60,044 nt of DNA. It comes from an uncultured Eubacterium sp. Its GTDB lineage: Bacteria; Bacillota; Clostridia; Lachnospirales; Lachnospiraceae. Below are positions 46,110-55,467 of this stretch, in pieces (position 1 is the first letter of the stretch; every line of letters begins with the position of its first letter). A model generated the notes under the pieces. It was not told where the DNA came from. It ran no database searches and saw only the letters and a program-made list of their open reading frames with translations. The position numbers and the translations under genes were made by a program. The stretch covers positions 1 through 60,044 of the forward strand of contig CAJTMV010000023.1 of the NCBI GenBank assembly GCA_910577225.1, read 5' to 3'.

Positions 46110-47276
46110 ATGAAACGTCCAGGAAGATTAGAGATTACAACGAGAATCGGTTGCAAATGCAATTGCGTCTATTGCCCACAAAAATTACTGCTTACAAAAT
46201 ATTTTCATCGTGCAGGTGTCTGCAATCCTCTGCAGGTCATGACGATGGATACTTTTCAGACCTGTATGGACAAACTCCCAAAGGGAACAAGAATTGATTT
46301 TTCAGGAATGGCGGAACCATGGCTAAATGAAAACTGTACACAGATGGTGCGATATGCACATAAAAAGAATTATCCAATTGCCATATATTCCACACTGATT
46401 GGAATGGCGCAGGAGGATTTTGACCAGATCAAAGATATTCCATGTGAAGAATTTGTCGTTCATATTCCGGATGATCAGGGTAACGCACAGATCGATGTAT
46501 CGGAACAGTACCTTATACTTTTGGAACAGGTTATGGCTTATGAAAGGCCGGATGGAAAAAAACTTGTGACGGGCGTGTCGTGTCACGCAGACATTCATCC
46601 GGCGATTAAAGATGCGGTGCCAAAGGATTCCAAACTGATCACCCAGATACATAATCGCGCGGGAAATCTGGAAGACGCACATGTAATATCCAAAACAAAT
46701 CAGGGAGAGATTGTATGCATCAATTGCGAGACGCAGCTGCACCACAATGTATTGCTGCCGGATGGAACAGTATTATTGTGCTGTATGGATTATGGTATGC
46801 AGCATACGCTTGGCAATCTGCTGAAACAATCCTATGACGAAATTGTCCAATCCGAAGAAGCGCTTAGGATTCGTCAGGGATTGAAAGATGATACTGCAGA
46901 TATTTTATGCAGGAATTGTGTAAATGCGAGAAATATAAGTGAATTATATGATGAGTTTGCACGGTATCAGGATTGGACGAAACATTTGCTTGTATCAGAT
47001 GTTGAAAGACAAAAAGATTTAAATGTATATAAGAGCTGGGTAAAAAATCTGCAAAAACAGAAAGAGGAATTCGAAGCAGAATACAAAGACTGGGTGAAAA
47101 ATCTGGAAACAGAAAATGCGAATCTGCAGGCGCTGAACAATATTGCGACAGAGCGGGTAAACCGGGCGCTGGATCAGAATATCAGGCTGGAACAAACATG
47201 CAGTGCTCTGGAACAGAGACTGGAGAGCCTGAGCAAAAGTCCGTTTTTCAAACTGGCAGATAAAACTAAAAAATAG
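46110..47276 (+). CDS. radical SAM/SPASM protein with C-terminal coiled coil
   Basis: 388 residues. TTRIGCKCNCVYCPQK holds CxxxCxxC; SPASM-type Cys positions are in CINCETQ, LLCCMDYG and LCRNCVNARN. Residues about 300-385 form a coiled coil with the repeated phrase KxWVKNL (KSWVKNLQ, KDWVKNLE). No precursor peptide lies near, so a sugar or lipid substrate in glycan synthesis is likelier than a peptide. The coiled coil may dock it to a complex; the next protein also starts with one. Confidence 0.8.
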   Translation: MKRPGRLEITTRIGCKCNCVYCPQKLLLTKYFHRAGVCNPLQVMTMDTFQTCMDKLPKGTRIDFSGMAEPWLNENCTQMVRYAHKKNYPIAIYSTLIGMAQEDFDQIKDIPCEEFVVHIPDDQGNAQIDVSEQYLILLEQVMAYERPDGKKLVTGVSCHADIHPAIKDAVPKDSKLITQIHNRAGNLEDAHVISKTNQGEIVCINCETQLHHNVLLPDGTVLLCCMDYGMQHTLGNLLKQSYDEIVQSEEALRIRQGLKDDTADILCRNCVNARNISELYDEFARYQDWTKHLLVSDVERQKDLNVYKSWVKNLQKQKEEFEAEYKDWVKNLETENANLQALNNIATERVNRALDQNIRLEQTCSALEQRLESLSKSPFFKLADKTKK

Positions 47277-47290
47277 CGGAGGATTATACC

Positions 47291-48280
47291 ATGCTGTTTC
47301 ATAAAAAAGAAATGGAAATGTTAAAAGACGCAAATATCTGTCTGCGGCAACAGGTACACGATTTATCCCGTCGGATCGAAGGATGTGAAAACGACTGTCG
47401 AAAACTTGCAGATATCTGTTCGGAAAACGGCTGTTTAAAAGAACAACTGGAAAAATTGCGACTGCGCCTCTGGCACATGGGCTACGAGTATGACCGGCTG
47501 TTTTGTGAAGCAGAACTTTGCAAAGTTGAACAGACGGTACCAGGAAACAGAAAACGGCTCAGTCAGTTAAAAGGAATGTACGCAGGCAGACGATGCTTTA
47601 TCGTTGGAAACGGACCATCCTTACAAATGCAGGATCTGGAACGGATAAAAGGAGAAGTGAGTTTTGCATGTAACCGGATTGCAGAGGCATATCCGCACAC
47701 TTCCTGGAGGCCGGATTATTATTTGTGTACGGATACTATTGCATTTGCGGATAAAGTTGCCGGGCTTATAAAAAATGAAAAAAATATTTTATTACCAGTT
47801 GATTTTTTGGCATATATGTCTTCCGCGGATTCTGCGATCTTTTATCCGCTCTTTCGAAGATATTCGATTGTGCCGGAATTTTCAACTAATATCCTGACTG
47901 GGGGAGCTTATGATGGCGGTACGGTTTTATATACCGCTGCACAGTTTGCTGTCTATATGGGGTTTCGGCAGATCATTCTGCTTGGGGTGGATGCCGATTA
48001 TCCAATGACAGTTCTGCCGGATGGCAGAAAAGTCGTGGATTGGAAGGTACGTTCACATTTTTATGAAAACAGTCTGGAAGATGCAGGCGCGATCAAAGAA
48101 TTTAGTTCCTGGGTAGATTATAACGATACGGTGCACAGGGGCTTGTATGCGTTTACAGACGGGTGGAAAATGCTGCAATATCAAAGTAAGCAGCTTGGGA
48201 TTGAAGTGATCAACGCTTCCCGGGGAGGCAGACTGGATATGTTTCAAAGAAAGAAGCTGGAAGAGATATGTATCGGTTAG
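47291..48280 (+). CDS. DUF115/MptE-like glycosyltransferase candidate with N-terminal coiled coil
   Basis: 329 residues. The first 80 residues are a heptad-like helix. RCFIVGNGPSLQMQDLERIK and ILLGVDADYPM match DUF115 proteins, the fold found in Maf flagellin glycosyltransferases and sialyltransferase-like enzymes. In a nonulosonic acid locus it is a candidate for the transferase that uses the CMP sugar. It overlaps the next gene by 13 nt. Confidence 0.68.
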   Translation: MLFHKKEMEMLKDANICLRQQVHDLSRRIEGCENDCRKLADICSENGCLKEQLEKLRLRLWHMGYEYDRLFCEAELCKVEQTVPGNRKRLSQLKGMYAGRRCFIVGNGPSLQMQDLERIKGEVSFACNRIAEAYPHTSWRPDYYLCTDTIAFADKVAGLIKNEKNILLPVDFLAYMSSADSAIFYPLFRRYSIVPEFSTNILTGGAYDGGTVLYTAAQFAVYMGFRQIILLGVDADYPMTVLPDGRKVVDWKVRSHFYENSLEDAGAIKEFSSWVDYNDTVHRGLYAFTDGWKMLQYQSKQLGIEVINASRGGRLDMFQRKKLEEICIG

Positions 48281-49524
48281 CAAAAAAAATATTTCCAATT
48301 TATCGCAGCATCACGGGCGAGGGCGTCCGGGAGACACTCCGCATTCTGGCAGAGGAATGTCCGTTTCTTAAGATACACGAGATGTTAAGCGGAACAAAAG
48401 TTTTTGACTGGGAAGTACCAAAGGAGTGGGAAATCAGGGAAGCGTACATAGAAAATGAGCAGGGAGAAAAGGTTATCGACTTTCGCCAGAATCATCTGCA
48501 TATTGTTGGTTATTCCCAGCCGCTGGATGTATGGGTGACAAGAGAGGAATTGCAAACGTATGTGTATACACAGCCGGATCAGCCGGATGTGATTCCTTAT
48601 GTGACATCTTATTATGAGAAGCGCAGCGGATTTTGTATGTCGCAGCAGATGATGCGCGCTCTGCCTGAAGGAAACTATCATTTGTATATAGATAGTGCGT
48701 TTTATGACGGCAGTATGACATGGGGTGAGATTGTGCTTCCGGGGCAGACGGAGGAGGAGATCTGTTTTTCTACGAATATCTGTCATCCAGGAATGGGTAA
48801 TAACGAGGTGTCCGGGCCGTGTGTGCTGACATTTCTGGCAAAGCGGCTGATGCAGCAGGACAGACGATATACCTGCCGCTTTTTATTCCTGCCGGAGACG
48901 ATTGGTTCCATTGCGTATATCAGCCGTCATCTGGCTCAGATGCAGAAAAATATTCGGGCTGGATTTGTGGTTACGTGTGTGGGAGATGATCGACAGTATT
49001 CCTATGTTTCATCCCGGACCGGAGATACGCTCGCAGATCGGGCACTTATTCAGATATTAAAAGAAAACTGCCCGGACTATGTGTCGTATTCTTATCTTCA
49101 GAGAGGCTCGGATGAACGACAGTACTGTGCTCCGGGAGTAGATTTGCCGTTTTGCGTGTTCTGCCGCAGTAAGTTCCATGAATACAAAGAATACCATACC
49201 TCCGCAGATGATCTGTCTTTTATTTCGCAGGAAGGGATGGAGCATTCTTTGCAGATCCTGTTAAAAATTGTGCAGCTGCTTGAGTATAACCGGTATTACA
49301 AGACGACCATACTTTGTGAGCCCCAGCTGGGCAGACGGGGTCTGTATCCAACGATTGGACAAAAGGGAACTTATGATGATGTGAGAGTTACGCAGAATTT
49401 TCTGGCTTATGCAGATGGAACGCACGACCTGATGGAATTAAGCAATCTGCTGCATGTACCGGTTATGGAGCTGGCGCAGGCTGCAGACAGACTGTATAAA
49501 AAACGGCTGATTAAAATCGTCTGA
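48268..49524 (+). CDS. DUF4910 aminopeptidase-like protein
   Basis: 418 residues. KIFPIYRSITGEGVRETLRI opens the family. STNICHPGMGNNEVSGP, LFLPETIGSIAYISRH and YHTSADDL look like metal-binding blocks of an M28-type peptidase fold. A winged-helix-like region ends the protein. Such genes recur in surface-glycan clusters. The reaction is unknown; removal of an acyl or aminoacyl group from a sugar is possible. Confidence 0.72.
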   Translation: MYRLAKKIFPIYRSITGEGVRETLRILAEECPFLKIHEMLSGTKVFDWEVPKEWEIREAYIENEQGEKVIDFRQNHLHIVGYSQPLDVWVTREELQTYVYTQPDQPDVIPYVTSYYEKRSGFCMSQQMMRALPEGNYHLYIDSAFYDGSMTWGEIVLPGQTEEEICFSTNICHPGMGNNEVSGPCVLTFLAKRLMQQDRRYTCRFLFLPETIGSIAYISRHLAQMQKNIRAGFVVTCVGDDRQYSYVSSRTGDTLADRALIQILKENCPDYVSYSYLQRGSDERQYCAPGVDLPFCVFCRSKFHEYKEYHTSADDLSFISQEGMEHSLQILLKIVQLLEYNRYYKTTILCEPQLGRRGLYPTIGQKGTYDDVRVTQNFLAYADGTHDLMELSNLLHVPVMELAQAADRLYKKRLIKIV

Positions 49525-49639
49525 TCACGGACTTATCTTTTTATCCGGACAGGTGTGGAAAGAGACTGGCAGGTAGTCTATCAGGAAGGGATCCATGGCG
49601 GATGATTACAAATGATAATAACGGAAATGAGGGACACGA

Positions 49640-51286
49640 TTGAAAATACTTGTTGTTATTCCGGTCAGAGGACAATCAAAAGGGATACCAGGAAAAAATA
49701 TACGTCTGATGAATGGTCTGCCATTAATGGCGTATAGCATCAAAACAGCTCTGGCGTTACAACGTCTGTATGATGCGGATATCGTAGTTAGTACAGAGGA
49801 TGAGGAAATCGCGCAAATAGCGATACAATATGGCGCAGGGGTGATACAGCGTCCTTTAGAGCTGGCAGGTGACGAGGTGACACTGGACCCGGTTGTGCAT
49901 CATGCTGTGTGTACATGTGAACATATGCGTCATATTCGCTATGATGTAGTAATTACGATGCAGGCAACATCGCCGACGCTGCGTTATGAAACACTGCAAA
50001 AAGCGGTGGAAACCTTTCTGACAGCGGACGCAGATACGATGATCAGCGCGGTAAACGACGCACATTTGTCCTGGCGTTATGATGCAGGTATATTAATGCC
50101 TGGGTATGAAAAACGGGTGAACCGGCAACAGCTGCCGGTGCATTTAAAAGAAACCGGAGGTTTTTTATTAAGCAGACGGGACAGTGTTACACAGAATGGC
50201 CGTATTGGAAAAAAAGTAACGGTATTTGAACTGCCAGAAAAAGAGGCTGCAGATATAGACACGGAGTTTGACTGGAAATTGTGCGAGGCAATTTTGCAGT
50301 CTAAAAGAATCATTTTGCGGGCAGATGGAGAAGAAAAACTTGGTATGGGACATATTTATCGTTGTCTGTCTATTGCCAGTCACCTGACAGGTCACGAAAT
50401 ATTGTTTGTTACCCAGAAGCAATTTACACTGGGAGTGAATAAAATCAAAGACTCTTTTTTTCCAGTCAGGCTGATCAAAGAGGAGGAACAGCTGTACGAG
50501 ATTGCAGAACAGTTTCAGCCGGATATTGTCGTAAATGACATTCTTGATACGTCAAAAGACTATGTAATGGAGATGAAAAAAAGAACGTCCCGTGTCGTGA
50601 ATTTTGAAGATCGGGGAGAGGGAGCCATGTATGCAGATTGTGTGATTAATGCGCTGTATCCGGAAAAAACAGGCAGAAATATTTACAGTGGATTTCAGTA
50701 TTTTTTTATCAGAGATGAATTTTTAACAGCTGTACCAAAGCCGTTTTCCAGAACTGTCGAAAACATAGTGATATTGTTTGGTGGAAGCGATCCAAGTGAT
50801 CTGACCAGAAAAACGTATGAAATATTCCGGACAATTGCAAAACGGCATCCAAAACTGGAATTTCATATTATTACCGGATTTGGCTATAAGTATAAAAACG
50901 AAATTATAAATGATTCTCGACATCGTATTTTTGTACATCATGATGTAAAGCGGGTGAGCAGATATCTGTCGAGGGCAGATCTGGCAGTTACTTCTCAGGG
51001 AAGGACCATATATGAACTGGCATGTATGGGAGTTCCTTCTATTGTACTGGCGCAGAATAACAGAGAGCTTGGCCATGTATTTGCAGGTATCTCTAATGGT
51101 TTTATTAATCTTGGAATCGGAAGGGAGCAGGAGAATGAAGCGATATGTGCCACGGTGGAATGGCTGATCCGGACCCCTAATGTACGCCGGCAGATGCATG
51201 AATTGTTACTGGAAAAGGATTTCAGACAGGGACAGGAACGGGTGATCCGTCTGATTTTAGGGGGGGGGCAGGAGCATGATTTTTGA
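49640..51286 (+). CDS. NeuA-type CMP-nonulosonate synthetase fused to a PseG-type hydrolase
   Basis: 548 residues from a TTG start (GAGGG upstream). Residues 1-228 are a cytidylyltransferase (VVIPVRGQSKGIPGKNIRLM, TMQATSPTLR, TEFDWKLCEAI). Residues 229-545 are PseG-like (LRADGEEKLGMGHIYRCLSI, VVNDILDTSK, LFGGSDPSDLT, VTSQGRTIYELACMGVPS). PseG cleaves UDP from a 2,4-diacetamido sugar; NeuA activates the finished acid with CMP. The last residues LGGGQEHDF are encoded by a G9 tract that overlaps the NeuB start. Confidence 0.9.
   Translation: MKILVVIPVRGQSKGIPGKNIRLMNGLPLMAYSIKTALALQRLYDADIVVSTEDEEIAQIAIQYGAGVIQRPLELAGDEVTLDPVVHHAVCTCEHMRHIRYDVVITMQATSPTLRYETLQKAVETFLTADADTMISAVNDAHLSWRYDAGILMPGYEKRVNRQQLPVHLKETGGFLLSRRDSVTQNGRIGKKVTVFELPEKEAADIDTEFDWKLCEAILQSKRIILRADGEEKLGMGHIYRCLSIASHLTGHEILFVTQKQFTLGVNKIKDSFFPVRLIKEEEQLYEIAEQFQPDIVVNDILDTSKDYVMEMKKRTSRVVNFEDRGEGAMYADCVINALYPEKTGRNIYSGFQYFFIRDEFLTAVPKPFSRTVENIVILFGGSDPSDLTRKTYEIFRTIAKRHPKLEFHIITGFGYKYKNEIINDSRHRIFVHHDVKRVSRYLSRADLAVTSQGRTIYELACMGVPSIVLAQNNRELGHVFAGISNGFINLGIGREQENEAICATVEWLIRTPNVRRQMHELLLEKDFRQGQERVIRLILGGGQEHDF
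51260..51268 (+). repeat. poly-G tract (G9) at the NeuA-PseG/NeuB junction
   Basis: Nine G residues followed by CAGGAGCA, as at 40137. Loss of one G would place NeuA-PseG in frame with NeuB; gain of one G would only change the last residues. The run may also serve as part of the NeuB ribosome binding site, since AGGAG is only 1 nt from the ATG. Confidence 0.85.
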
Positions 51287-52334
51287 TATTTTAAAACGGC
51301 AGGGCTATGTGATTATAGCGGAAATTGGCGTTAATTATTATGATATTGCGAAAAAGGAATCGATTTCGTTGATGGATGCAGCAAAAAAAATGTGTCTGGA
51401 AGCAAAAAAAGCCGGTGCGGATTCGGTAAAGTTTCAGACGTATAAAGCAGATAAGCTGGCATCAGTAAATTCACCGTCTTACTGGGACCGGTCTGAAGAG
51501 CCGGCTGCTTCTCAGTATGAGTTGTTTCAAAGGTACGATCTCTTTGAAGTGGAACAGTACCAGGAGATTGCGGCTTTTTGTGCAGAGGCAGGAATTCTGT
51601 TCTTATCGACACCGTTTGATTTTACAGCGGCGGATGAACTGGAATCTTTGATGGAAGTGTATAAGATATCGTCTTCGGATATTACAAATCTGCCATTCAT
51701 ACGGCATATCTGCGCGAAGAAAAAGCCAGTGCTGCTTTCCACAGGAGCTGCTACAGAGAAGGAGGTGGAGCAGGCAGTGGAAGTGGTACAAAAATTTCAG
51801 AATCGTATGGTATTAATGCATTGTGTTCTGGAATATCCGACACCCGATCAGCATGCTAATCTTGGCAGAATCAAAGCATTGCGTGAAAAATATCCGAACC
51901 TGGTGATTGGATATTCCGATCATACAAAACCAGAGCGCCAGTATGATGTCATAAAGACGGCGTATACGCTTGGAGCAAAGATTATTGAGAAACATTTTAC
52001 ATTAGACAAGACGCTGAAAGGAAATGATCATTATCATGCGATGGACGTTTCCGATCTGAGACAGATAAAAAAGCATCTCGAGCGGCTCAGAACGATTATA
52101 GGACCCGGAGGGCTGGATTATCAGATAAGTGAAACACCAGCAAGAAAAAATGCGCGAAGATCCATCGTGCTTGCGAATGATCTGGAGGCAGGAGCTGTTT
52201 TGCGTAAAGAAGATCTGGTATTAAAAAGACCGGGAACAGGGATTGCACCGGACGCATATGAACAAATTACAGGCAGGCGTATCCGACATAGTCTGAAAGC
52301 AGATTCTTTGCTTCAGTGGGAGGATCTGCTGTAA
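51276..52334 (+). CDS. nonulosonic acid synthase, NeuB-like (copy 2)
   Basis: 352 residues. YVIIAEIGVNYYDIAKKESI, SVKFQTYKADKLAS, FLSTPFDFTAADEL, GYSDHTKPE and EKHFTLDKTLKGNDHYH are NeuB motifs; the SAF domain follows with RPGTGIAP. It has an insertion around residues 65-80 and differs clearly from copy 1. Its position after the PseG fusion suggests a different acid. It overlaps the NeuA-PseG stop by 11 nt. Confidence 0.9.
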   Translation: MIFDILKRQGYVIIAEIGVNYYDIAKKESISLMDAAKKMCLEAKKAGADSVKFQTYKADKLASVNSPSYWDRSEEPAASQYELFQRYDLFEVEQYQEIAAFCAEAGILFLSTPFDFTAADELESLMEVYKISSSDITNLPFIRHICAKKKPVLLSTGAATEKEVEQAVEVVQKFQNRMVLMHCVLEYPTPDQHANLGRIKALREKYPNLVIGYSDHTKPERQYDVIKTAYTLGAKIIEKHFTLDKTLKGNDHYHAMDVSDLRQIKKHLERLRTIIGPGGLDYQISETPARKNARRSIVLANDLEAGAVLRKEDLVLKRPGTGIAPDAYEQITGRRIRHSLKADSLLQWEDLL

Positions 52335-52408
52335 TTGCCGGGCCTGAGCAGATGACAGCTTGGGAGTTATCAGAACAAAGCGCTGGAAAAGCAGACGGAG
52401 GAGGAAAG

Positions 52409-53476
52409 ATGCATAATATTCCGATTAATAAAGGTAATTATTATATGGAAACAGTACAAAGAGAGCACTTGTTCGATACCTATCGGGGTGAAGGGTGGGA
52501 AGAGGAGTATAAAAAGTATCGGAAAGACTGGACTGAAAACGCCAGGAGTCAGATTGTCTCTGACTGGCCTCTGCTGGTCGATCTGGAGTTGTCATCCATA
52601 TGCAATCTGAGTTGTCCGATGTGCTATACGATTACGCAGCAGTTTCAAAGCAGGGTATTTGCCGGACTGATCAGTGAGGAGCTGTTTGTCAGGCTGATCG
52701 ATGAGATTGCCGGACATGTTACGGCCATTCGTCTTAGTCTGAGGGGAGAACCGACGCTGCACCCGCGTCTGGCAGATTTTATCCGGTATGCAAAGCAAAA
52801 AGGAATCAAAGAAGTATCTTTTTTGTCCAATGGGAGCCGATTTACAGACGATTATATCCGACAGCTGATTCAGGCCGGTACAGACTGGATTACAGTATCG
52901 ATAGATGGGATCGGAGCGGTTTATGAGCAAATACGAAAACCGTTAAAATTTGAGGAGACATATGAAAAACTCAGACGTTTTTCAGAAATCAAAAAAGAGC
53001 TGGGCGTGCATAAGCCTGTGATAAAGATTCAGGGTATCTGGCCGGCAGTCAGATCAGACGTACAACAATACTACGAGATATTTGAACCAGTTACGGATGC
53101 GATTGCGATTAATCCGCTGATCGATTATCTGGACCAGGATACGGATATTGTCTATGATGAAAAATTCTCATGTCCACAGTTGTATCAAAGATTGGTAGTT
53201 ACGGCAGATGGAAAAGCGCTATTGTGCTCAAACGACGAGGAAAATATGCAGGTAATTGGAGATCTTACGAGAGAGACGATTTATGACGTCTGGCATGGGA
53301 GCAGGCTGGAAGAAATTCGAAAACTGCACAAAAAAACGGGTGGGTTTAAACAAATACCAGTATGCAGAAAGTGTTATCTGCCACGTGCGACACACGAAAA
53401 TGAAGTATGTGTGGTGCGTGGAAGAAAAATTGCCATTCCAAACTATATTGGAAGATCACAGAAAATAGGAGAATGA
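52409..53476 (+). CDS. radical SAM/SPASM protein of the glycan locus
   Basis: 355 residues from ATG 52409 (GGAGGAAAG). LELSSICNLSCPMCYTITQ gives CxxxCxxC near residue 60. SLRGEPTLHP is the GGEP equivalent (RGEP). SPASM Cys lie in FSCPQLYQ, LLCSNDEE and CRKCYLPRATHE. It follows the NeuB gene and precedes the carrier protein. I cannot say whether the substrate is the nonulosonic acid or the carrier-bound acyl group. Confidence 0.8.
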   Translation: MHNIPINKGNYYMETVQREHLFDTYRGEGWEEEYKKYRKDWTENARSQIVSDWPLLVDLELSSICNLSCPMCYTITQQFQSRVFAGLISEELFVRLIDEIAGHVTAIRLSLRGEPTLHPRLADFIRYAKQKGIKEVSFLSNGSRFTDDYIRQLIQAGTDWITVSIDGIGAVYEQIRKPLKFEETYEKLRRFSEIKKELGVHKPVIKIQGIWPAVRSDVQQYYEIFEPVTDAIAINPLIDYLDQDTDIVYDEKFSCPQLYQRLVVTADGKALLCSNDEENMQVIGDLTRETIYDVWHGSRLEEIRKLHKKTGGFKQIPVCRKCYLPRATHENEVCVVRGRKIAIPNYIGRSQKIGE

Positions 53477-53588
53477 ACTTCGAAACGATTCGGAAAGGTT
53501 CATTTGATGCGAAAGAAAATCAGGACACAAAAACAAAAGAAAAAGGATCAGAGTCGAAACACAGGTAAGGAACAGGAGTAAAAGCAGT

Positions 53589-53813
53589 ATGGAACAACGT
53601 GTGATACAGATATTGTGTCAGGTGAATGAGAATATAGGTAGTTATAAGGGAGAGCGGATGCTGGAAGAACAGGTGATCGATTCTTTTGATGTGATGCAGA
53701 TGGTAGAGAGACTGGAAGAAGAATTTGGAATTACAATCAATGCAGATGACATTATATCGGAGCATTTTGCCAACGCAGAGGCTGTGATCCATATGATGCA
53801 AAGATATGTGTAA
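53589..53813 (+). CDS. acyl/aminoacyl carrier protein
   Basis: 74 residues, highly acidic. The phosphopantetheine site is VIDSFDVMQMVERLEEEF, with Ser in DSF as in DltC and discrete carrier proteins. A GGAG site precedes the start. With the adenylating enzyme 127 nt downstream it forms an activation pair. Confidence 0.88.
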   Translation: MEQRVIQILCQVNENIGSYKGERMLEEQVIDSFDVMQMVERLEEEFGITINADDIISEHFANAEAVIHMMQRYV

Positions 53814-53940
53814 TATAGAGGCTGTGAACTGTTTCCGATGTAAAATACTTAAAGTATGATTAATAACTGAATGCAGACTGTTTTATCAGTTATTTCTTAA
53901 TGGTCCCAGGAAAATATTCTGAGAGGAGGAGACGGCAGTT

Positions 53941-55467
53941 ATGGTTTGTAATATTACGGAATGGCTGGATCAGACAACGGAAAGATTTCCGGATAAAACA
54001 GCGTTTGCGGATGAAAATCAAAAGATTACGTTTGGGAAATTGCGTGAGAATGCAATAGCGCTCGCGGGAAGGTTGCTGAATCTGGGAATTTATAAAGAGC
54101 CAGTTGCAATTATGATGGAAAAGTCGGCGAATCTGGTAACGGCTTTTTTTGCCAGTGCATATAGTGGAAACTTTTATACGGTGATCGATGTGGATATGCC
54201 GGTATCCAGAAAAGAAAAAATTTTTGAAGTGCTGCAGCCCAAAGTACTCATTACAGTGAGAAAATATCAAAAGGAAGTCGAATTGTCAGCATTTGGAATT
54301 AATGGCATTCTCTATATGGATGACCCCACGATACATATGGTATCAGAGAAAAAGGTCTTATCATGTCGAAATCAAACATGTGATACAGATTTATTGTATG
54401 TATTGTTTACCTCTGGATCTACCGGGGTTCCAAAAGGAGTTACGATCTGCCATCGAGCGGTGATCGATTATATCGAATGGGTAGAAGAGACATTTAAGAT
54501 CACGCAGGAGGATACGTTTGGCAATCAGGCGCCGTTTTATTTTGATAATTCCGTACTGGATATTTATACGGCGGTAAAGACCGGTGCATCGGTAGAAATT
54601 CTGCCAGTCCGGCTATTTGCACAGCCGGTCAGGCTGCTGCAGGCTTTGAAAGAAAAGAAGATCAGTACGATTTTCTGGGTTCCGTCGGCGCTGATTGTAA
54701 CGGCGAATCTGCATGCGTTGCAAAAAGTGGATCTTACAGATACGCTGCGGCGCGTTTTATTTGCAGGTGAAGTGATGCCTGTAAAGCAGCTAAACGAATG
54801 GAGAAAATATGTGCCGCATGCGTTATATGCAAATTTGTATGGACCTACGGAAATTACGGTGGACTGTACCTGTTACATTGCGGATCGGGAATTTTTGGAC
54901 GATGAGGTATTGCCAATCGGATTTCCGATTAAAAACACTGGGATACTCGTGCTTAATGAAAAAGACGAGCTTGTGAAAAACGGAGAAATTGGAGAACTGT
55001 GTGTCAGGGGGACATCATTATCATTTGGGTATTATAACGATCCGGAAAAAACACGGGAAGTATTCGTACAGAATCCGCGAAACCGTTCTTATACTGAATA
55101 TATCTATCGTACGGGTGATCTTGTAAAATACAATAAGCGCAATGAGTTGCTGTTTGTGTCAAGAAAAGATTTTCAAATCAAACATAAAGGGCATCGTATC
55201 GAACCAGGAGAAATTGAAGCGGCGGCGTTTGGTGTGCCGGGTGTTGAAATGTGCTGCTGTTTTTATGATACGGTAAAAAGCAGTATCGTCCTGGCTGTCA
55301 AAGGATGTATCAAAAAAGCAGATGTTTTGGAGGAATTAAAACGTACATTGCCATCGTATATGGTTCCGGGAACGGTATATGAGACAGATGAGATACCACT
55401 TACAGCCAATGGAAAAATGGATCGTGACAGACTACAGGAATTGTATTATGAGGTGTATCATGTATGA
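53941..55467 (+). CDS. amino-acid adenylating enzyme (DltA-like)
   Basis: 508 residues. A3 FTSGSTGVPKGVT, A4 FYFDNSVLDIY with the Asp that normally pairs with an alpha-amino group, A5 LYGPTEITVD, A7 YRTGDLVKYN and A10 LTANGKMDRDRL with the catalytic Lys. It activates an amino acid with ATP and loads it on the carrier protein. DltA itself is unlikely because DltB and DltD are absent. GAGGAGG precedes the start. Confidence 0.87.
   Translation: MVCNITEWLDQTTERFPDKTAFADENQKITFGKLRENAIALAGRLLNLGIYKEPVAIMMEKSANLVTAFFASAYSGNFYTVIDVDMPVSRKEKIFEVLQPKVLITVRKYQKEVELSAFGINGILYMDDPTIHMVSEKKVLSCRNQTCDTDLLYVLFTSGSTGVPKGVTICHRAVIDYIEWVEETFKITQEDTFGNQAPFYFDNSVLDIYTAVKTGASVEILPVRLFAQPVRLLQALKEKKISTIFWVPSALIVTANLHALQKVDLTDTLRRVLFAGEVMPVKQLNEWRKYVPHALYANLYGPTEITVDCTCYIADREFLDDEVLPIGFPIKNTGILVLNEKDELVKNGEIGELCVRGTSLSFGYYNDPEKTREVFVQNPRNRSYTEYIYRTGDLVKYNKRNELLFVSRKDFQIKHKGHRIEPGEIEAAAFGVPGVEMCCCFYDTVKSSIVLAVKGCIKKADVLEELKRTLPSYMVPGTVYETDEIPLTANGKMDRDRLQELYYEVYHV

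Noticed and set aside
53941..55467. Adenylating enzyme as DltA of a D-alanylation operon
   Set aside because: DltB, DltD and DltX are absent, and neighbours are sugar enzymes; only the fold is shared.
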